A DNA stretch of 43,271 bases from an uncultured Methanobrevibacter sp. (GCF_902771435.1 NZ_CACXXB010000018.1:1-43271); one strand, 5' to 3'. Positions 1 through 7,852 are shown, counted from the first letter of the stretch. Made by a program: numbers and translations. The notes: generated by a model from the letters alone, not told the origin.

Positions 1-7
1 AAAATAA

Positions 8-184
8 TTAAACACTTTTTTTTCTAATCCCCATACTTTCAAATAAATTTCGTTTATATTTTTCCCAAGCTTTATCTTTATCTTCTTGAGAAACATTAGG
101 ATCATCAAGAACCTTGCATGTTTTAACCCATTCCGGGCTATCAAATCCCATCTCATTAACTTTCTTTTGATTATACCAAGTCAT
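8..184 (-). CDS. small hypothetical protein, 58 aa, overlaps the JAMM-like gene
   Basis: Reading the minus strand from the ATG at 184 gives an open frame of 58 codons starting MTWYNQKKVNEMGFDSPEWV, rich in Lys, Asp and Glu, with a stop at 10-8. Its ATG overlaps the TGA of the preceding gene (ATGA, 184-181), a classical translational-coupling arrangement. It could therefore be a separate coupled gene, or the frameshifted C-terminal part of one longer protein. No family is recognised. It lies downstream in the same minus-strand accessory patch as the two other tiny genes. The left window edge hides what follows. Confidence 0.5.
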   Translation of the reverse strand: MTWYNQKKVNEMGFDSPEWVKTCKVLDDPNVSQEDKDKAWEKYKRNLFESMGIRKKSV

Positions 185-468
185 AATTTCACGACCATAT
201 CTACCGAAACATATTTCTTAGTAATTGGATTACTATTAAATTTATTCCAACAACTATCTGGACTAGAACTTGCTCGAATATTATTATATTCATCAAGGAA
301 TTGATTAAGTTCCTCCTCATTAGACGGAACTCCAATAAATTTAGTTATAAATATATAATTATCTGTATGTACTACAATATATTTAATATTGTTGTTATTA
401 AAGAATGCAGAAGTAAAATCACTTGGGCTTAAAAAAGTACCATCCTGATGATTATGCACCATTGCCAT
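181..468 (-). CDS. JAMM-like small protein (HNH...SxxD motif), possibly truncated
   Basis: This 95-aa frame begins MAMVHNHQDG and contains H-N-H, six residues, then S-P-S-D, followed by a beta-rich stretch (IKYIVVHTDNYIFITKF). HxH...SxxD is the metal-ligand signature of JAMM/MPN domains. The spacing and the trailing segment resemble JAMM-like modules at the C-terminus of phage minor head proteins and polymorphic toxins rather than RadC. The frame stays open about 20 codons upstream of the ATG, back to a stop inside the 38-bp repeat at 513-550. AGGAG sits before a different-frame ATG, so the start is uncertain and the gene may be an N-terminally truncated remnant. The upstream catalytic Glu expected of JAMM enzymes cannot be assigned with confidence. 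Confidence 0.5.
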   Translation of the reverse strand: MAMVHNHQDGTFLSPSDFTSAFFNNNNIKYIVVHTDNYIFITKFIGVPSNEEELNQFLDEYNNIRASSSPDSCWNKFNSNPITKKYVSVDMVVKL

Positions 469-512
469 TTCATCAGTTCCATAATCTTTTCTCCTAAATG
501 GAGCAACATTTT

Positions 513-550
513 CGTTTAAAGTGAATGTTTTCTAAGCAAATATTCAAAAC
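513..550 (-). repeat. 38-bp direct repeat, copy A
   Basis: Identical over 38 bp to 880-917. Read on the minus strand it begins GTTTTGAATATTTGCTTAG and ends CACTTTAAACG. It lies directly upstream of the JAMM-like gene. In one minus-strand frame it encodes FEYLLRKHSL followed by a stop. Confidence 0.9.
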
Positions 551-582
551 TACAATATGAAAAAATAATACAAAAAAAGATT

Positions 583-867
583 TTATAATTTAGATTCATC
601 AATAGGAATAGGATTATCATCAGTACCAAAGAAATCAGGTAATTGATCTAACTCAATACACCATTGTTTCCATTGAGAATATACCTTAGGGTTTTCCACC
701 CATAATTTTTTAACATATGCTTTTTGACTATTATTATCTAATTTTCGCATATGTTTGACATGAAGAATATTTTCTAAACTCCCATATCCTTCTTCGCCAT
801 CCAAATCACTATTTCTCATAATATCTAATTTGAAATTTTTACTAAATAAATATTGCTGTAAATCCAT
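583..867 (-). CDS. hypothetical acidic protein, 94 aa, in repeat-bounded cassette
   Basis: A 94-aa minus-strand frame starting MDLQQYLFSKNFKLDIMRNS, with a Trp-rich centre (KLWVENPKVYSQWKQWCIEL) and an acidic tail. No signal peptide or membrane segment is visible and no family is recognised. It lies exactly between the two copies of the 38-bp repeat, so gene plus one repeat forms a 367-bp unit. Its size and composition would suit an immunity-type or orphan accessory protein, but this is inference from context only. The ATG follows the repeat by 12 bases with only a weak AAGAGA before it. Confidence 0.55.
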   Translation of the reverse strand: MDLQQYLFSKNFKLDIMRNSDLDGEEGYGSLENILHVKHMRKLDNNSQKAYVKKLWVENPKVYSQWKQWCIELDQLPDFFGTDDNPIPIDESKL

Positions 868-879
868 TGTCTCTTAAAA

Positions 880-917
880 CGTTTAAAGTGAATGTTTTCT
901 AAGCAAATATTCAAAAC
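880..917 (-). repeat. 38-bp direct repeat, copy B
   Basis: Second perfect copy of the 513-550 repeat, same orientation, start-to-start distance 367 bp. It lies just upstream of the gene at 583-867. The minus-strand sequence entering it (918-960) also resembles the sequence entering copy A: both read roughly N-L-x-x-K-I-x-x-C-I-I before the shared FEYLLRKHSL tail, so degenerate similarity extends beyond the 38 identical bases. Confidence 0.9.
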
Positions 918-1008
918 GAAAAACAATAATACATTTATAAATTTTAATGATTAGATTATATAGTATTGCCTTTCTTCAAATCCATCCATATGCCAAATTA
1001 TTCAAAAT

Positions 1009-2463
1009 CTACATGAAAGCAAATATTTCCGGGGGAATAGAAATAATATTGTCCTCTTTAACAATATTTGGATGAGTATTTGAAATAATGATTCCATGGG
1101 TGGAATGATATTTACGGATAGCGCGTTTAATTTGACTTTTATCTTTATCGCCACAGCTTACTTCAATTGGAATAGGTTTTTCCAATCCTCTTTGAACAAT
1201 GAAATCAACATTTTTATCGCTGCTTTTCTTCTTACTGTCATCATAATATGTTTTATAGGATATGGTGCTTTTATTATCTAAATCATGAAAACTGGAAGCG
1301 ACATAACTTTCAAGAAGTTTTCCAAAATATGCTGTTTCATCTTCAAGTATTGCATTACCTACATCTAAAGCGAGATTATGCTTTAAACTTGGTGTTGCAA
1401 AAAAATATTCATGAGGTTTTGTTGTTCTTTTAACTGAAGAAGTAAAAGCTTCAATATGAAATATCAATTGTGTTTTTTCAAGAATATCTAATACTTTAGT
1501 GACTAATGGTTTTTTGGCATCAAACTGATTTGAAAGAGAACCAATAGACACTTCACCTGGATTTTGAAAAGCAAAATAATTCAAAATTTGGAAAGCTAAA
1601 TCTTGTGTGCCATTAGCAATGCCTTCAATATTGTTCATATCTGTTGTTACAACCTTTTCAACCATATCTACAATTTTTTTAGTTATTTCATTGGTATTTT
1701 GATAAAATGATGAAGGAAAACCTCCAAATAGTAAGTAATTCTTCCATTCAGATACATTAAAGTTTTGGAAATTCGAATAAATATTAATCATTCTTCTTTC
1801 TATTTCTGCACTGTCTTGTGTTTCACCATTGAAAATCATTTGAATTATTGAAAGTGAAATATCATTTTTAAAATTTTCATATTTTAACTTTAAATGTTCG
1901 GAATAGCTTAACGGATAAATTGGAATATTCAATAACCTTCTTGCAGCATCAGGATTACTGGAAAGTTTTAATGCAGATGACCCGCTAAGAATCATGAAAA
2001 TATTTTTAGTGCCATCAAATATTAATTTTCCATTCAATGCCCATTCTTTATCGTATTGCGCTTCATCAATCAATATAAACACTGGTGAAGATAATGTTTC
2101 AATGAGTGAATTATGAAATGATTCGCAGTAATAATTAACTACATCAAAAATATCCGCATTTCCAGTTCTTTTTAACCGATCACATGAAAAATACAAAATA
2201 TTCTGAGGGTTTATTTTTTTTTCTACCAAAAGATATTCATATACTTGATATAAGATGGTTGTTTTTCCAACATCCCTCAATCCCGGTAAAACAAGAAATC
2301 TATTTAAATTTTCTCCTGCAATGAAATTATCAACATATTTAATAATGTTATCATAGTCTGAACGTTTATTAAATTTTCTGTTTTTGTATGTTAACTCTTG
2401 ATTTACTTTCATTGGCATTGTTAAGATTTGATTTCTAATGTATATCTTTTGTAAATCTTTCAT
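1009..2463 (-). CDS. AAA+ ATPase with C-terminal DUF4143 domain
   Basis: A 484-aa protein of the AAA_14/DUF4143 family. The Walker A motif is GLRDVGKTT at 61-69 and the Walker B is FILIDEAQ at about 129-136. LSGSSALK at about 159-166 fits a sensor-1 region. The C-terminal part has the DUF4143 layout ending in a restriction-endonuclease-like segment, D420 followed by PIEVS at about 432-436. The usual E-x-K lysine is Ser here, so nuclease activity may be lost. Family members are common in host-associated archaea and bacteria and mostly lack an assigned function. ATGGAGGGTAAACA supplies a strong ribosome-binding site before the ATG. The promoter region contains repeated TAATAG boxes. The gene may have been acquired with the small genes downstream. 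Confidence 0.85.
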   Translation of the reverse strand: MKDLQKIYIRNQILTMPMKVNQELTYKNRKFNKRSDYDNIIKYVDNFIAGENLNRFLVLPGLRDVGKTTILYQVYEYLLVEKKINPQNILYFSCDRLKRTGNADIFDVVNYYCESFHNSLIETLSSPVFILIDEAQYDKEWALNGKLIFDGTKNIFMILSGSSALKLSSNPDAARRLLNIPIYPLSYSEHLKLKYENFKNDISLSIIQMIFNGETQDSAEIERRMINIYSNFQNFNVSEWKNYLLFGGFPSSFYQNTNEITKKIVDMVEKVVTTDMNNIEGIANGTQDLAFQILNYFAFQNPGEVSIGSLSNQFDAKKPLVTKVLDILEKTQLIFHIEAFTSSVKRTTKPHEYFFATPSLKHNLALDVGNAILEDETAYFGKLLESYVASSFHDLDNKSTISYKTYYDDSKKKSSDKNVDFIVQRGLEKPIPIEVSCGDKDKSQIKRAIRKYHSTHGIIISNTHPNIVKEDNIISIPPEIFAFM

Positions 2464-3164
2464 TGTTTACCCTCCATAACTATTAGTATATATATTATTA
2501 GTTATTTATAAAGACTACTATTTTTAATCATACTAGTTATATATAAATACTATTACTTTTAATAGTAATAGTTAACTATTCATACTTTCTATATGGTTTC
2601 CATATGTGCAATTGTTGTAAATTTTGCAACAACTGAATTTTTAAGAATGCAATAGGATAAATGCCCATCATATTATTGTCTCCAATTCCTTTTGATTAAT
2701 TTAAAATTAATTCATTTTTAACTATTATACTTCTGATATTTAAACTTAATCGAATTGTAATCACTCTGTTAAATTGTTTCAACTCTGTAAAATGGATTTC
2801 ACTGAAACATAGTATTTATTGTTAACTGTCAAATAAATGAAACAATTTTAACATTGTAAAATATAAGTTAACTCATGTACATGACAGTGAGTCTTAACTG
2901 GATGTTCCAGACAAACAGGAAAAATATTAAAAATGTCCTTCAGCATTATACGCATCGAAAGATTCAAGGCCATTATATTTGTAGGATTTGAAAAGAAAAT
3001 ATCAATGAAACATTCTGGAAAAAAATAAATTCACATGGGCAAATTCTTACATTCAAAAATATTTATATATATTCAAAATTTTAAATTATATTTGTGATGA
3101 ATTAATTTTTAATGAAATTTTTAATTTTTTGTAAAAAAAGATAATTTACAGGGGCTAAAGAAAT
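2464..3164. other. 700-bp AT-rich intergenic spacer with repeats and possible gene debris
   Basis: No convincing complete gene is present. It holds the divergent promoters of the ATPase (minus) and the NSS transporter (plus), the TAATAG inverted repeat at 2549-2572, and a hairpin TTGTTG...CAACAA near 2606-2626. A TATA-like TTTATATATA at about 3062-3071 lies about 100 bp before the transporter start. A 31-codon frame at 2933-3028 starting MSFSIIRIERFKAI could be the decayed start of a lost gene; it has no ribosome-binding site. Confidence 0.5.
2549..2572. promoter_or_regulatory. TAATAG/CTATTA inverted repeat upstream of ATPase gene
   Basis: ACTATTACT, a 6-base loop, then AGTAATAGT form a perfect 9-bp inverted repeat. 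The TAATAG core occurs twice in tandem on its right side (2560-2571), and CTATTA recurs at 2480-2485 close to the ATPase start codon. It is a plausible operator for the ATPase promoter. The binding protein is unknown. Confidence 0.35.
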
Positions 3165-4580
3165 ATGGAAAATCAAAGTCAATGGAATTCGAGAACTGCC
3201 TTTCTTCTATCCATGATAGGCGCTGCTGTTGGACTGGGCAACATTTGGCGTTACAGCTATGTAGTTTACACCAACGGTGGAGGAACATTTCTTATCCCCT
3301 ATTTGATTGCAATTTTAATAATGGGTATTCCGTTTCTCATAATGGAGTATGGCGTTGGTTTCAGACACAAAGACTCATATTCCAATATATTAAAGGGAAT
3401 TCATCCAAAATTAGAGTATCTTTCCTGGATAACAGTCTTTATAGTTTATTCTGTTGTAATATATTACCTGGTAATCGTGGCATGGGATTTGGTTTATATC
3501 GGATCCAGTTTTAACTTTAACTGGGGAAGCGATACCGCACTTTATTTTATAAAAAACGTTGGCGGAAGTTCAAACCTATCAAATATGACTCAAATTTTAA
3601 TCCCAACAGCAATATCCATGGTTATAATATGGTTTTTAGTATGGTTCATTACACACAAGGAGCTGAATGAAGGAATAGGTAAAGCCTCAAAGATTTTAAT
3701 ACCATTACTTTTTGTTTTAATGGCATTTATCATCATCTATGCACTGACACTTCCTGGAGCATATATTGGAATAAATGCCCTGCTGACTCCTGAATGGAGC
3801 CTGCTTTTTAATGCAAACATTTGGCTTGCAGCATTTTCACAGATTGTTTTCTCCCTAAGCATGGGAGAGTCAATTTCACTAACATATGCCAGTTACCTGC
3901 CTGAAGGATCCAAATTGGCCGATAACGTTCTGGTTGTTGTTTTCGCAAATTGTGCATTTGAACTGTTTACTGCATTTGGAATATTTTCCATTCTAGGATA
4001 CATGACCTATACCTCAGGAACACCATTGACTCAACTCGTCAGCGAAGGGACAGGGCTGGTATTTGTAGTGCTTCCAAGGATTTTCGATGTCATGGGACCA
4101 ATAGGACATATACTTGCGCCAATGCTCTTTATATCAATACTATTTGCAGGAATAACTTCTTCAATGGCTGAACTTGAACCTTTGATTAATTCACTATGCC
4201 ACAAAATAGGCTGGTCACGTAAAAAAACAGTAACCCTGCTATCTATATTCGGATGCATGTTGTCATTATTGTTCACAACAGCCATCAGCAGTTATTTAAT
4301 CAATGTTGTAGATGGATTTCTAACCGAATTCTGGATTATCCTATTAATCATACTTCAGTGCATAATATTTACATGGTTCTATGATATTGAAAATGTAATT
4401 CCTATATTGAATGAGAACAACAGGTTGAAAGTTGGAAAAACATGGGTATTTATACTCAAATACATATTACCTTTAGCAGTTAATTCCAATAATTTCGAAA
4501 TAACAATTTACATCTTAATCACAGGTCTTATCTTGATTGTCAGCTACATATTTACGAATATTAATAAAATTCGCGATTAA
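3165..4580 (+). CDS. neurotransmitter:sodium symporter (NSS/SNF) family transporter
   Basis: A 471-aa integral membrane protein. The N-terminus, WNSRTAFLLSMIGAAVGLGN followed by IWRY, is the NSS signature: the unwound first helix with GNIWRYPY-like residues that bind Na+ and substrate. About 11-12 hydrophobic segments follow, as in prokaryotic NSS proteins such as LeuT and TnaT. Such proteins import amino acids or related amines by sodium symport, and the substrate cannot be read from sequence. The start is supported by AGGGGCTAAAGAAAT before the ATG. It is monocistronic, with a long AT-rich leader and no obvious partner gene. Confidence 0.93.
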   Translation: MENQSQWNSRTAFLLSMIGAAVGLGNIWRYSYVVYTNGGGTFLIPYLIAILIMGIPFLIMEYGVGFRHKDSYSNILKGIHPKLEYLSWITVFIVYSVVIYYLVIVAWDLVYIGSSFNFNWGSDTALYFIKNVGGSSNLSNMTQILIPTAISMVIIWFLVWFITHKELNEGIGKASKILIPLLFVLMAFIIIYALTLPGAYIGINALLTPEWSLLFNANIWLAAFSQIVFSLSMGESISLTYASYLPEGSKLADNVLVVVFANCAFELFTAFGIFSILGYMTYTSGTPLTQLVSEGTGLVFVVLPRIFDVMGPIGHILAPMLFISILFAGITSSMAELEPLINSLCHKIGWSRKKTVTLLSIFGCMLSLLFTTAISSYLINVVDGFLTEFWIILLIILQCIIFTWFYDIENVIPILNENNRLKVGKTWVFILKYILPLAVNSNNFEITIYILITGLILIVSYIFTNINKIRD

Positions 4581-4902
4581 CCACTCAAGATTATTTTAGG
4601 CATTGTTATAGTCTTTTAGGAATTTTTTTGCTGTTTGAAGTGTATGTTTGATTATGAAATATTCAAAACACAGATTTGTACAGTAGTTAACGTTAACTTT
4701 TATATAGTATATATGAATATTCTAAAAAATATTATTCTGCTAATTTACTAATTATGATTTCAAAAATATTATCTGTTGACTGTTTTCACTATTCAATTAC
4801 TGATTCAATGTCAGTTTTAACAGTAACTCTAAAATAATCTAATAACTATTTATACAAACTTAAATAAAATAATTATTATAATAATTGGAGGGAGGTTAAA
4901 TC
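4581..4902. other. intergenic region with decayed third copy of the accessory repeat
   Basis: No plus-strand gene is present. Positions 4640-4669 match the 38-bp repeat of 513-550 at 24 of 30 bases. On the minus strand they sit in a frame, open from about 4718 to a stop at about 4596, that ends FEYFIIKHTLQTAKKFLKD and four more residues. No start codon is apparent, so this is probably a remnant. The right part holds the TATA-like TATTTATACA near 4848 for the next gene. Confidence 0.45.
4640..4669 (-). repeat. degenerate copy of the 38-bp repeat
   Basis: By eye 24 of 30 bases match positions 521-550, with the last 13 bases (minus strand GTTTTGAATATTT) identical. The encoded peptide FEYFIIKHTL parallels FEYLLRKHSL from the other copies, suggesting shared ancestry rather than chance AT-richness. 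Confidence 0.45.
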
Positions 4903-6021
4903 ATGTTTAACAAAAAATATTTCATATTACTTTTAATATTCCTGGCTTTATTGTGTTCGATTGCATCAGTCAGTGCTGAAAATAGTGTTTTAACTGACGA
5001 TTCGAATGACACCATTACAAATGACACCAGTCTACAGCCTTCTATTTCTTTTGAGGAGGATGCCAATCAAAATGTCAATGACTCTTCTGATATGAATGAT
5101 AACGCTTCAGCAGCTAATCAAAATACTGCTGAGAAATCCAAAGATTCAAGTGCAGTCATTAAAAAAGCCCCTAAGGTATGGATCAATAAGATGATTGTTA
5201 AATCTGACAAGAAATTAGTTATAAAACTTAAATCAGATAAGAAAGGAACAATCTATTATTCCACAGACGGTAAAAAACCAACCGTTCACAGCAAAAAATA
5301 TACAAGCCCTATACATTTAGCATCAAATAAAGTTTTAAAGTTTTTTGCTGTTTCAAAAGATGGAATCAAATCAAAAGTTCATATATATAAAAGAATTTTA
5401 GGTAGAACTTCAAAAGGATATGTAGAAAAGCTCTACTTCGGCAATATGTCTTCTACAAAAACCATTGCCCTGATTGTTGGAGTTCATGTACAGGAATGCG
5501 AAATGCACAAGCAGATATATAAAAGCCTGATTAAGAAAAGCAAACAATTAAAAAGAAAGTATGTGTTATATTACATTCATGTGACCAAAGACCAGAACAG
5601 CTATTCACAAAGCAGAATGAACGGCCAGATATTAGGAAACAAATACATAATTAAGGACATAGCTAATGAAAAACCTAAAATAACAACAGATATCCATGAA
5701 ACAAGCTATATAGCTAGCGGATACAAATATCCTCGATTCATCCATATGATTTCTAATAAAAACATCAAAACAGTCAAAATAAGTAAAAAGATTCATAAGA
5801 AATCTTCCCTTTATTTAAAAAGGCTGCTGAAATTGACACCACACATTAAAAGATATGATCCGCAGTTAGGTTCAAGTCCTGCCTATATTACTGTACCTAT
5901 TGCAAATATGGGTTTGGTTTCTTATATCTATGAAACAGAGAGTAATTACTCAATAACCGCTAAACAGACTTATGCAGACAAATATATTAAAGCTTTGGAT
6001 AAAGTCAATTTATCCTTTTAG
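4903..6021 (+). CDS. secreted CHB_HEX-like plus M14/AstE-like zinc-hydrolase-like protein
   Basis: A 372-aa exported protein. A signal peptide ends near VSA-E (residue 25), followed by an Asp/Asn/Ser-rich linker to about 90. Residues about 105-165 resemble the chitobiase C-terminal module CHB_HEX_C (GTIYYSTDGKKPTVHSKKY). The C-terminal domain (about 185-372) shares a pattern with the proteins at 14600 and 34968: GVHVQE (H195, E198), R238 in RxNGQ, DIHE (H265) and YIYET (E344). HxxE...H...E is the zinc and catalytic-glutamate layout of M14 carboxypeptidases and AstE/aspartoacylases. An extracellular hydrolase acting on peptide or amide bonds near the cell wall is inferred. The TTGGAGGGAGG ribosome-binding site and the TATA at about 4848 support the start. 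Confidence 0.75.
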   Translation: MFNKKYFILLLIFLALLCSIASVSAENSVLTDDSNDTITNDTSLQPSISFEEDANQNVNDSSDMNDNASAANQNTAEKSKDSSAVIKKAPKVWINKMIVKSDKKLVIKLKSDKKGTIYYSTDGKKPTVHSKKYTSPIHLASNKVLKFFAVSKDGIKSKVHIYKRILGRTSKGYVEKLYFGNMSSTKTIALIVGVHVQECEMHKQIYKSLIKKSKQLKRKYVLYYIHVTKDQNSYSQSRMNGQILGNKYIIKDIANEKPKITTDIHETSYIASGYKYPRFIHMISNKNIKTVKISKKIHKKSSLYLKRLLKLTPHIKRYDPQLGSSPAYITVPIANMGLVSYIYETESNYSITAKQTYADKYIKALDKVNLSF

Positions 6022-6037
6022 CTTTAATTCAAAATAG

Positions 6038-6074
6038 GTTCCATTGCAGTTATAGCGATTGCTGCAATGGGAAC
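6038..6074 (+). terminator. strong hairpin followed by T-rich tract
   Basis: GTTCCATTGCAG pairs with CTGCAATGGGAAC (one bulged G) across a 12-base loop, 16 bp after the stop of the preceding gene. T-rich sequence follows to about 6120. It fits a transcription terminator between the secreted protein and the permease. Confidence 0.65.
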
Positions 6075-6245
6075 TGTTCTGATTTGATTTAGGGTTTTTA
6101 TTTTTAAAACTATTTTTTTAAATTATATTCTAAAAAATTTCAATTAGATTAATTCAATGTACATTTTTGTACTGAAAATTTTTATATGTCATATAAACCT
6201 ATTTATATATAGCTTATTTAAAAAAATCAATTTTTGAGGACAAAC

Positions 6246-7415
6246 ATGGAGAATCGTACGGGACTTTTTACCAACATGATAATATGGTTCGGCGTTGCAA
6301 TTTCAGTTTCTGAAATTCAGGCAGGCATACAAATCGGATCTGCAGCACCCCTTAATTCAATTTGGGTCCCGTTGATACTAGGACATGTAATTGGAGGAGT
6401 ATTGCTTTATTTCGTTGGTCTTATAGGTGCCCGGCTTAGAGTAAATGCAATGGAATCAATCAAATCAACTTTCGGTAATTTCGGTTCAAAGTTTTTTGCC
6501 ACACTTAATGTGCTTCAGCTCATTGCATGGGTGGCGGTATTGAATGCACAGGGCGCATTGGCACTGATGGGCTTGAACATACCGATATCCTTTGCTCTTA
6601 CATGCATAATTCTGGCCATTCTTATAGCAATATGGGTTTATGTAGGCCTCAGGCGCACTTCAAGAATAACAAGCGTAATCATGATAATCCTCACAGTGCT
6701 GCTTGTCATACTATCCGTTAAGCTATTCGGAATAAATGGAAATCATTTAATTCCTGTTGCAAATTCAGCTGCACTGACATTCTGGAACATCTTTGAAATC
6801 TCAATTGCAATGCCTATTTCATGGCTGCCAGTGATTTCCGATTATACAAAAGACGTTGAAAATCCTAAAAAAGCGACAGCATTATCAGCACTCGCGTATA
6901 CTGTTGCAAGCCTCTGGATGTATTTCATTGGTATTGAAATCGTGTGCATTGGAACTGTCGACATTTCACAGGCGATTCTGATTTCAGGCCTTGGCGTACA
7001 GGGAGTATTCATTCTGGTGCTGTCTACAGTCACAACCAATTTCCTTGCAACAAATTCTGCCGGAGAATCCTCAAAAGCAATATTCAACAGACTGGATCCT
7101 AAAATTGCAGGTGTCATAGTCAGTTTTTTAAGTGCGATTTTAGCAATTTCAGGGATTATGGACCATTACATTTCTTTTCTTTATCTCATCAGTTCTGTTT
7201 TTGCTCCAATGGCTTCAGTACTTGTGGTTTCATTCTACTTCGGAAATGGAAATAATGAAGCAAAGGACTGGTATTGGAACATATTCGCATGGTTTGTCGG
7301 TTTTGCAGTTTATCAGATAACAGCAGGCTTTGATTCAATATTTTTAGGCCCTACTCTCATTGCAGTCATCGTATCTGCTGCATTTACATATACATGGATT
7401 GTATTTAAAAAATGA
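6246..7415 (+). CDS. cytX: NCS1-family permease, CytX-like (hydroxymethylpyrimidine/cytosine type)
   Basis: A 389-aa, roughly 12-segment permease of the nucleobase:cation symporter-1 family. PISWLPVISDYTKDVENP in the middle is the SWLPxxSDYT motif typical of CytX-type proteins, proposed to take up hydroxymethylpyrimidine for thiamine synthesis; CodB-like cytosine transport is the alternative. An upstream in-frame TTG (6234) is possible, but ATG 6246 has GAGGA five bases before it and is preferred. The TATA box at 6202-6211 places transcription start about 15 bases before the ATG, leaving no space for a riboswitch. It stands alone, without thiamine genes next to it. Confidence 0.8.
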   Translation: MENRTGLFTNMIIWFGVAISVSEIQAGIQIGSAAPLNSIWVPLILGHVIGGVLLYFVGLIGARLRVNAMESIKSTFGNFGSKFFATLNVLQLIAWVAVLNAQGALALMGLNIPISFALTCIILAILIAIWVYVGLRRTSRITSVIMIILTVLLVILSVKLFGINGNHLIPVANSAALTFWNIFEISIAMPISWLPVISDYTKDVENPKKATALSALAYTVASLWMYFIGIEIVCIGTVDISQAILISGLGVQGVFILVLSTVTTNFLATNSAGESSKAIFNRLDPKIAGVIVSFLSAILAISGIMDHYISFLYLISSVFAPMASVLVVSFYFGNGNNEAKDWYWNIFAWFVGFAVYQITAGFDSIFLGPTLIAVIVSAAFTYTWIVFKK

Positions 7416-7425
7416 AAATAACCTA

Positions 7426-7440
7426 GAATAAATTTTATTC
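7426..7440 (+). terminator. weak hairpin after permease gene
   Basis: GAATAAA-T-TTTATTC, 10 bp after the stop codon, followed by a T-tract at about 7446. Weak because it is entirely AT. Confidence 0.35.
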
Positions 7441-7577
7441 AATCATTTTTTGAAATTATATGTTTATTTGTTTAACTAAATGAATAACTTTTCCTAATTT
7501 AACATTATAACAATAATTAACTTTATAACATAGAAAAAACAAAATTTTAAATAATTAATCTAAGGGAGGAAAATCAA

Positions 7578-7787
7578 ATGGCAAATGCTATTCTTGCAGC
7601 AATTTTATCTTTTTTAATTCCTGGATTAGGTCAAGCTTATGCTGGAGACATTAAAAAAGGTGTAATTTTCTTTGTAATTGCAATTGTTATAGCTATAATA
7701 TCATTCTTTACAGGATTCTTACTATCCATTTTATCATTGATCTTTGCAATTTACGCTGCTTATGATGCTTATAAGATGGTAGAGTAA
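7578..7787 (+). CDS. TM2-like small membrane protein, 69 aa
   Basis: A 69-aa protein with two hydrophobic segments. The N-terminal SFLIPGLGQAYAGDIKKGVI carries the PGLGQxYxGxxxxG pattern of TM2/DUF5683-like miniproteins, and the C-terminus ends AYDAYKMVE. A second copy of this design lies at 31494-31715 (VPGLGQMIKGDFGRG ... SAYDAYNLNEN). The function of these small membrane proteins is unknown. A very strong ribosome-binding site, AAGGGAGGAAAATCAA, precedes the ATG, and a terminator hairpin follows, so it is an independently expressed unit. Confidence 0.8.
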   Translation: MANAILAAILSFLIPGLGQAYAGDIKKGVIFFVIAIVIAIISFFTGFLLSILSLIFAIYAAYDAYKMVE

Positions 7788-7814
7788 CCCAAGTAGAGAA
7801 TATCAAATTTTTTA

Positions 7815-7852
7815 ACTAGAATTTTTTAATTCTAGTAATTTTCTATTTTTTT
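7815..7852 (+). terminator. hairpin plus T-run after TM2-like gene
   Basis: ACTAGAATT-TTTT-AATTCTAGT (7815-7836) is a perfect 9-bp stem followed by a T-rich tract to about 7852. Confidence 0.65.

Noticed and set aside
513..917. CRISPR array (repeat begins GTTT and ends AAAC)
   Set aside because: Only two copies, 329 bp apart with a gene between them, and no cas genes; spacer size is far outside CRISPR range.
2933..3028. 31-codon frame MSFSIIRIERFKAI as a real mobilisation-type gene
   Set aside because: Too short, no ribosome-binding site; the resemblance to Mob/Pre N-termini is only a few residues.
6075..6245. TPP riboswitch before the CytX-like permease
   Set aside because: The TATA box at about 6202-6211 leaves only about 15 bases of leader, too short for a riboswitch.
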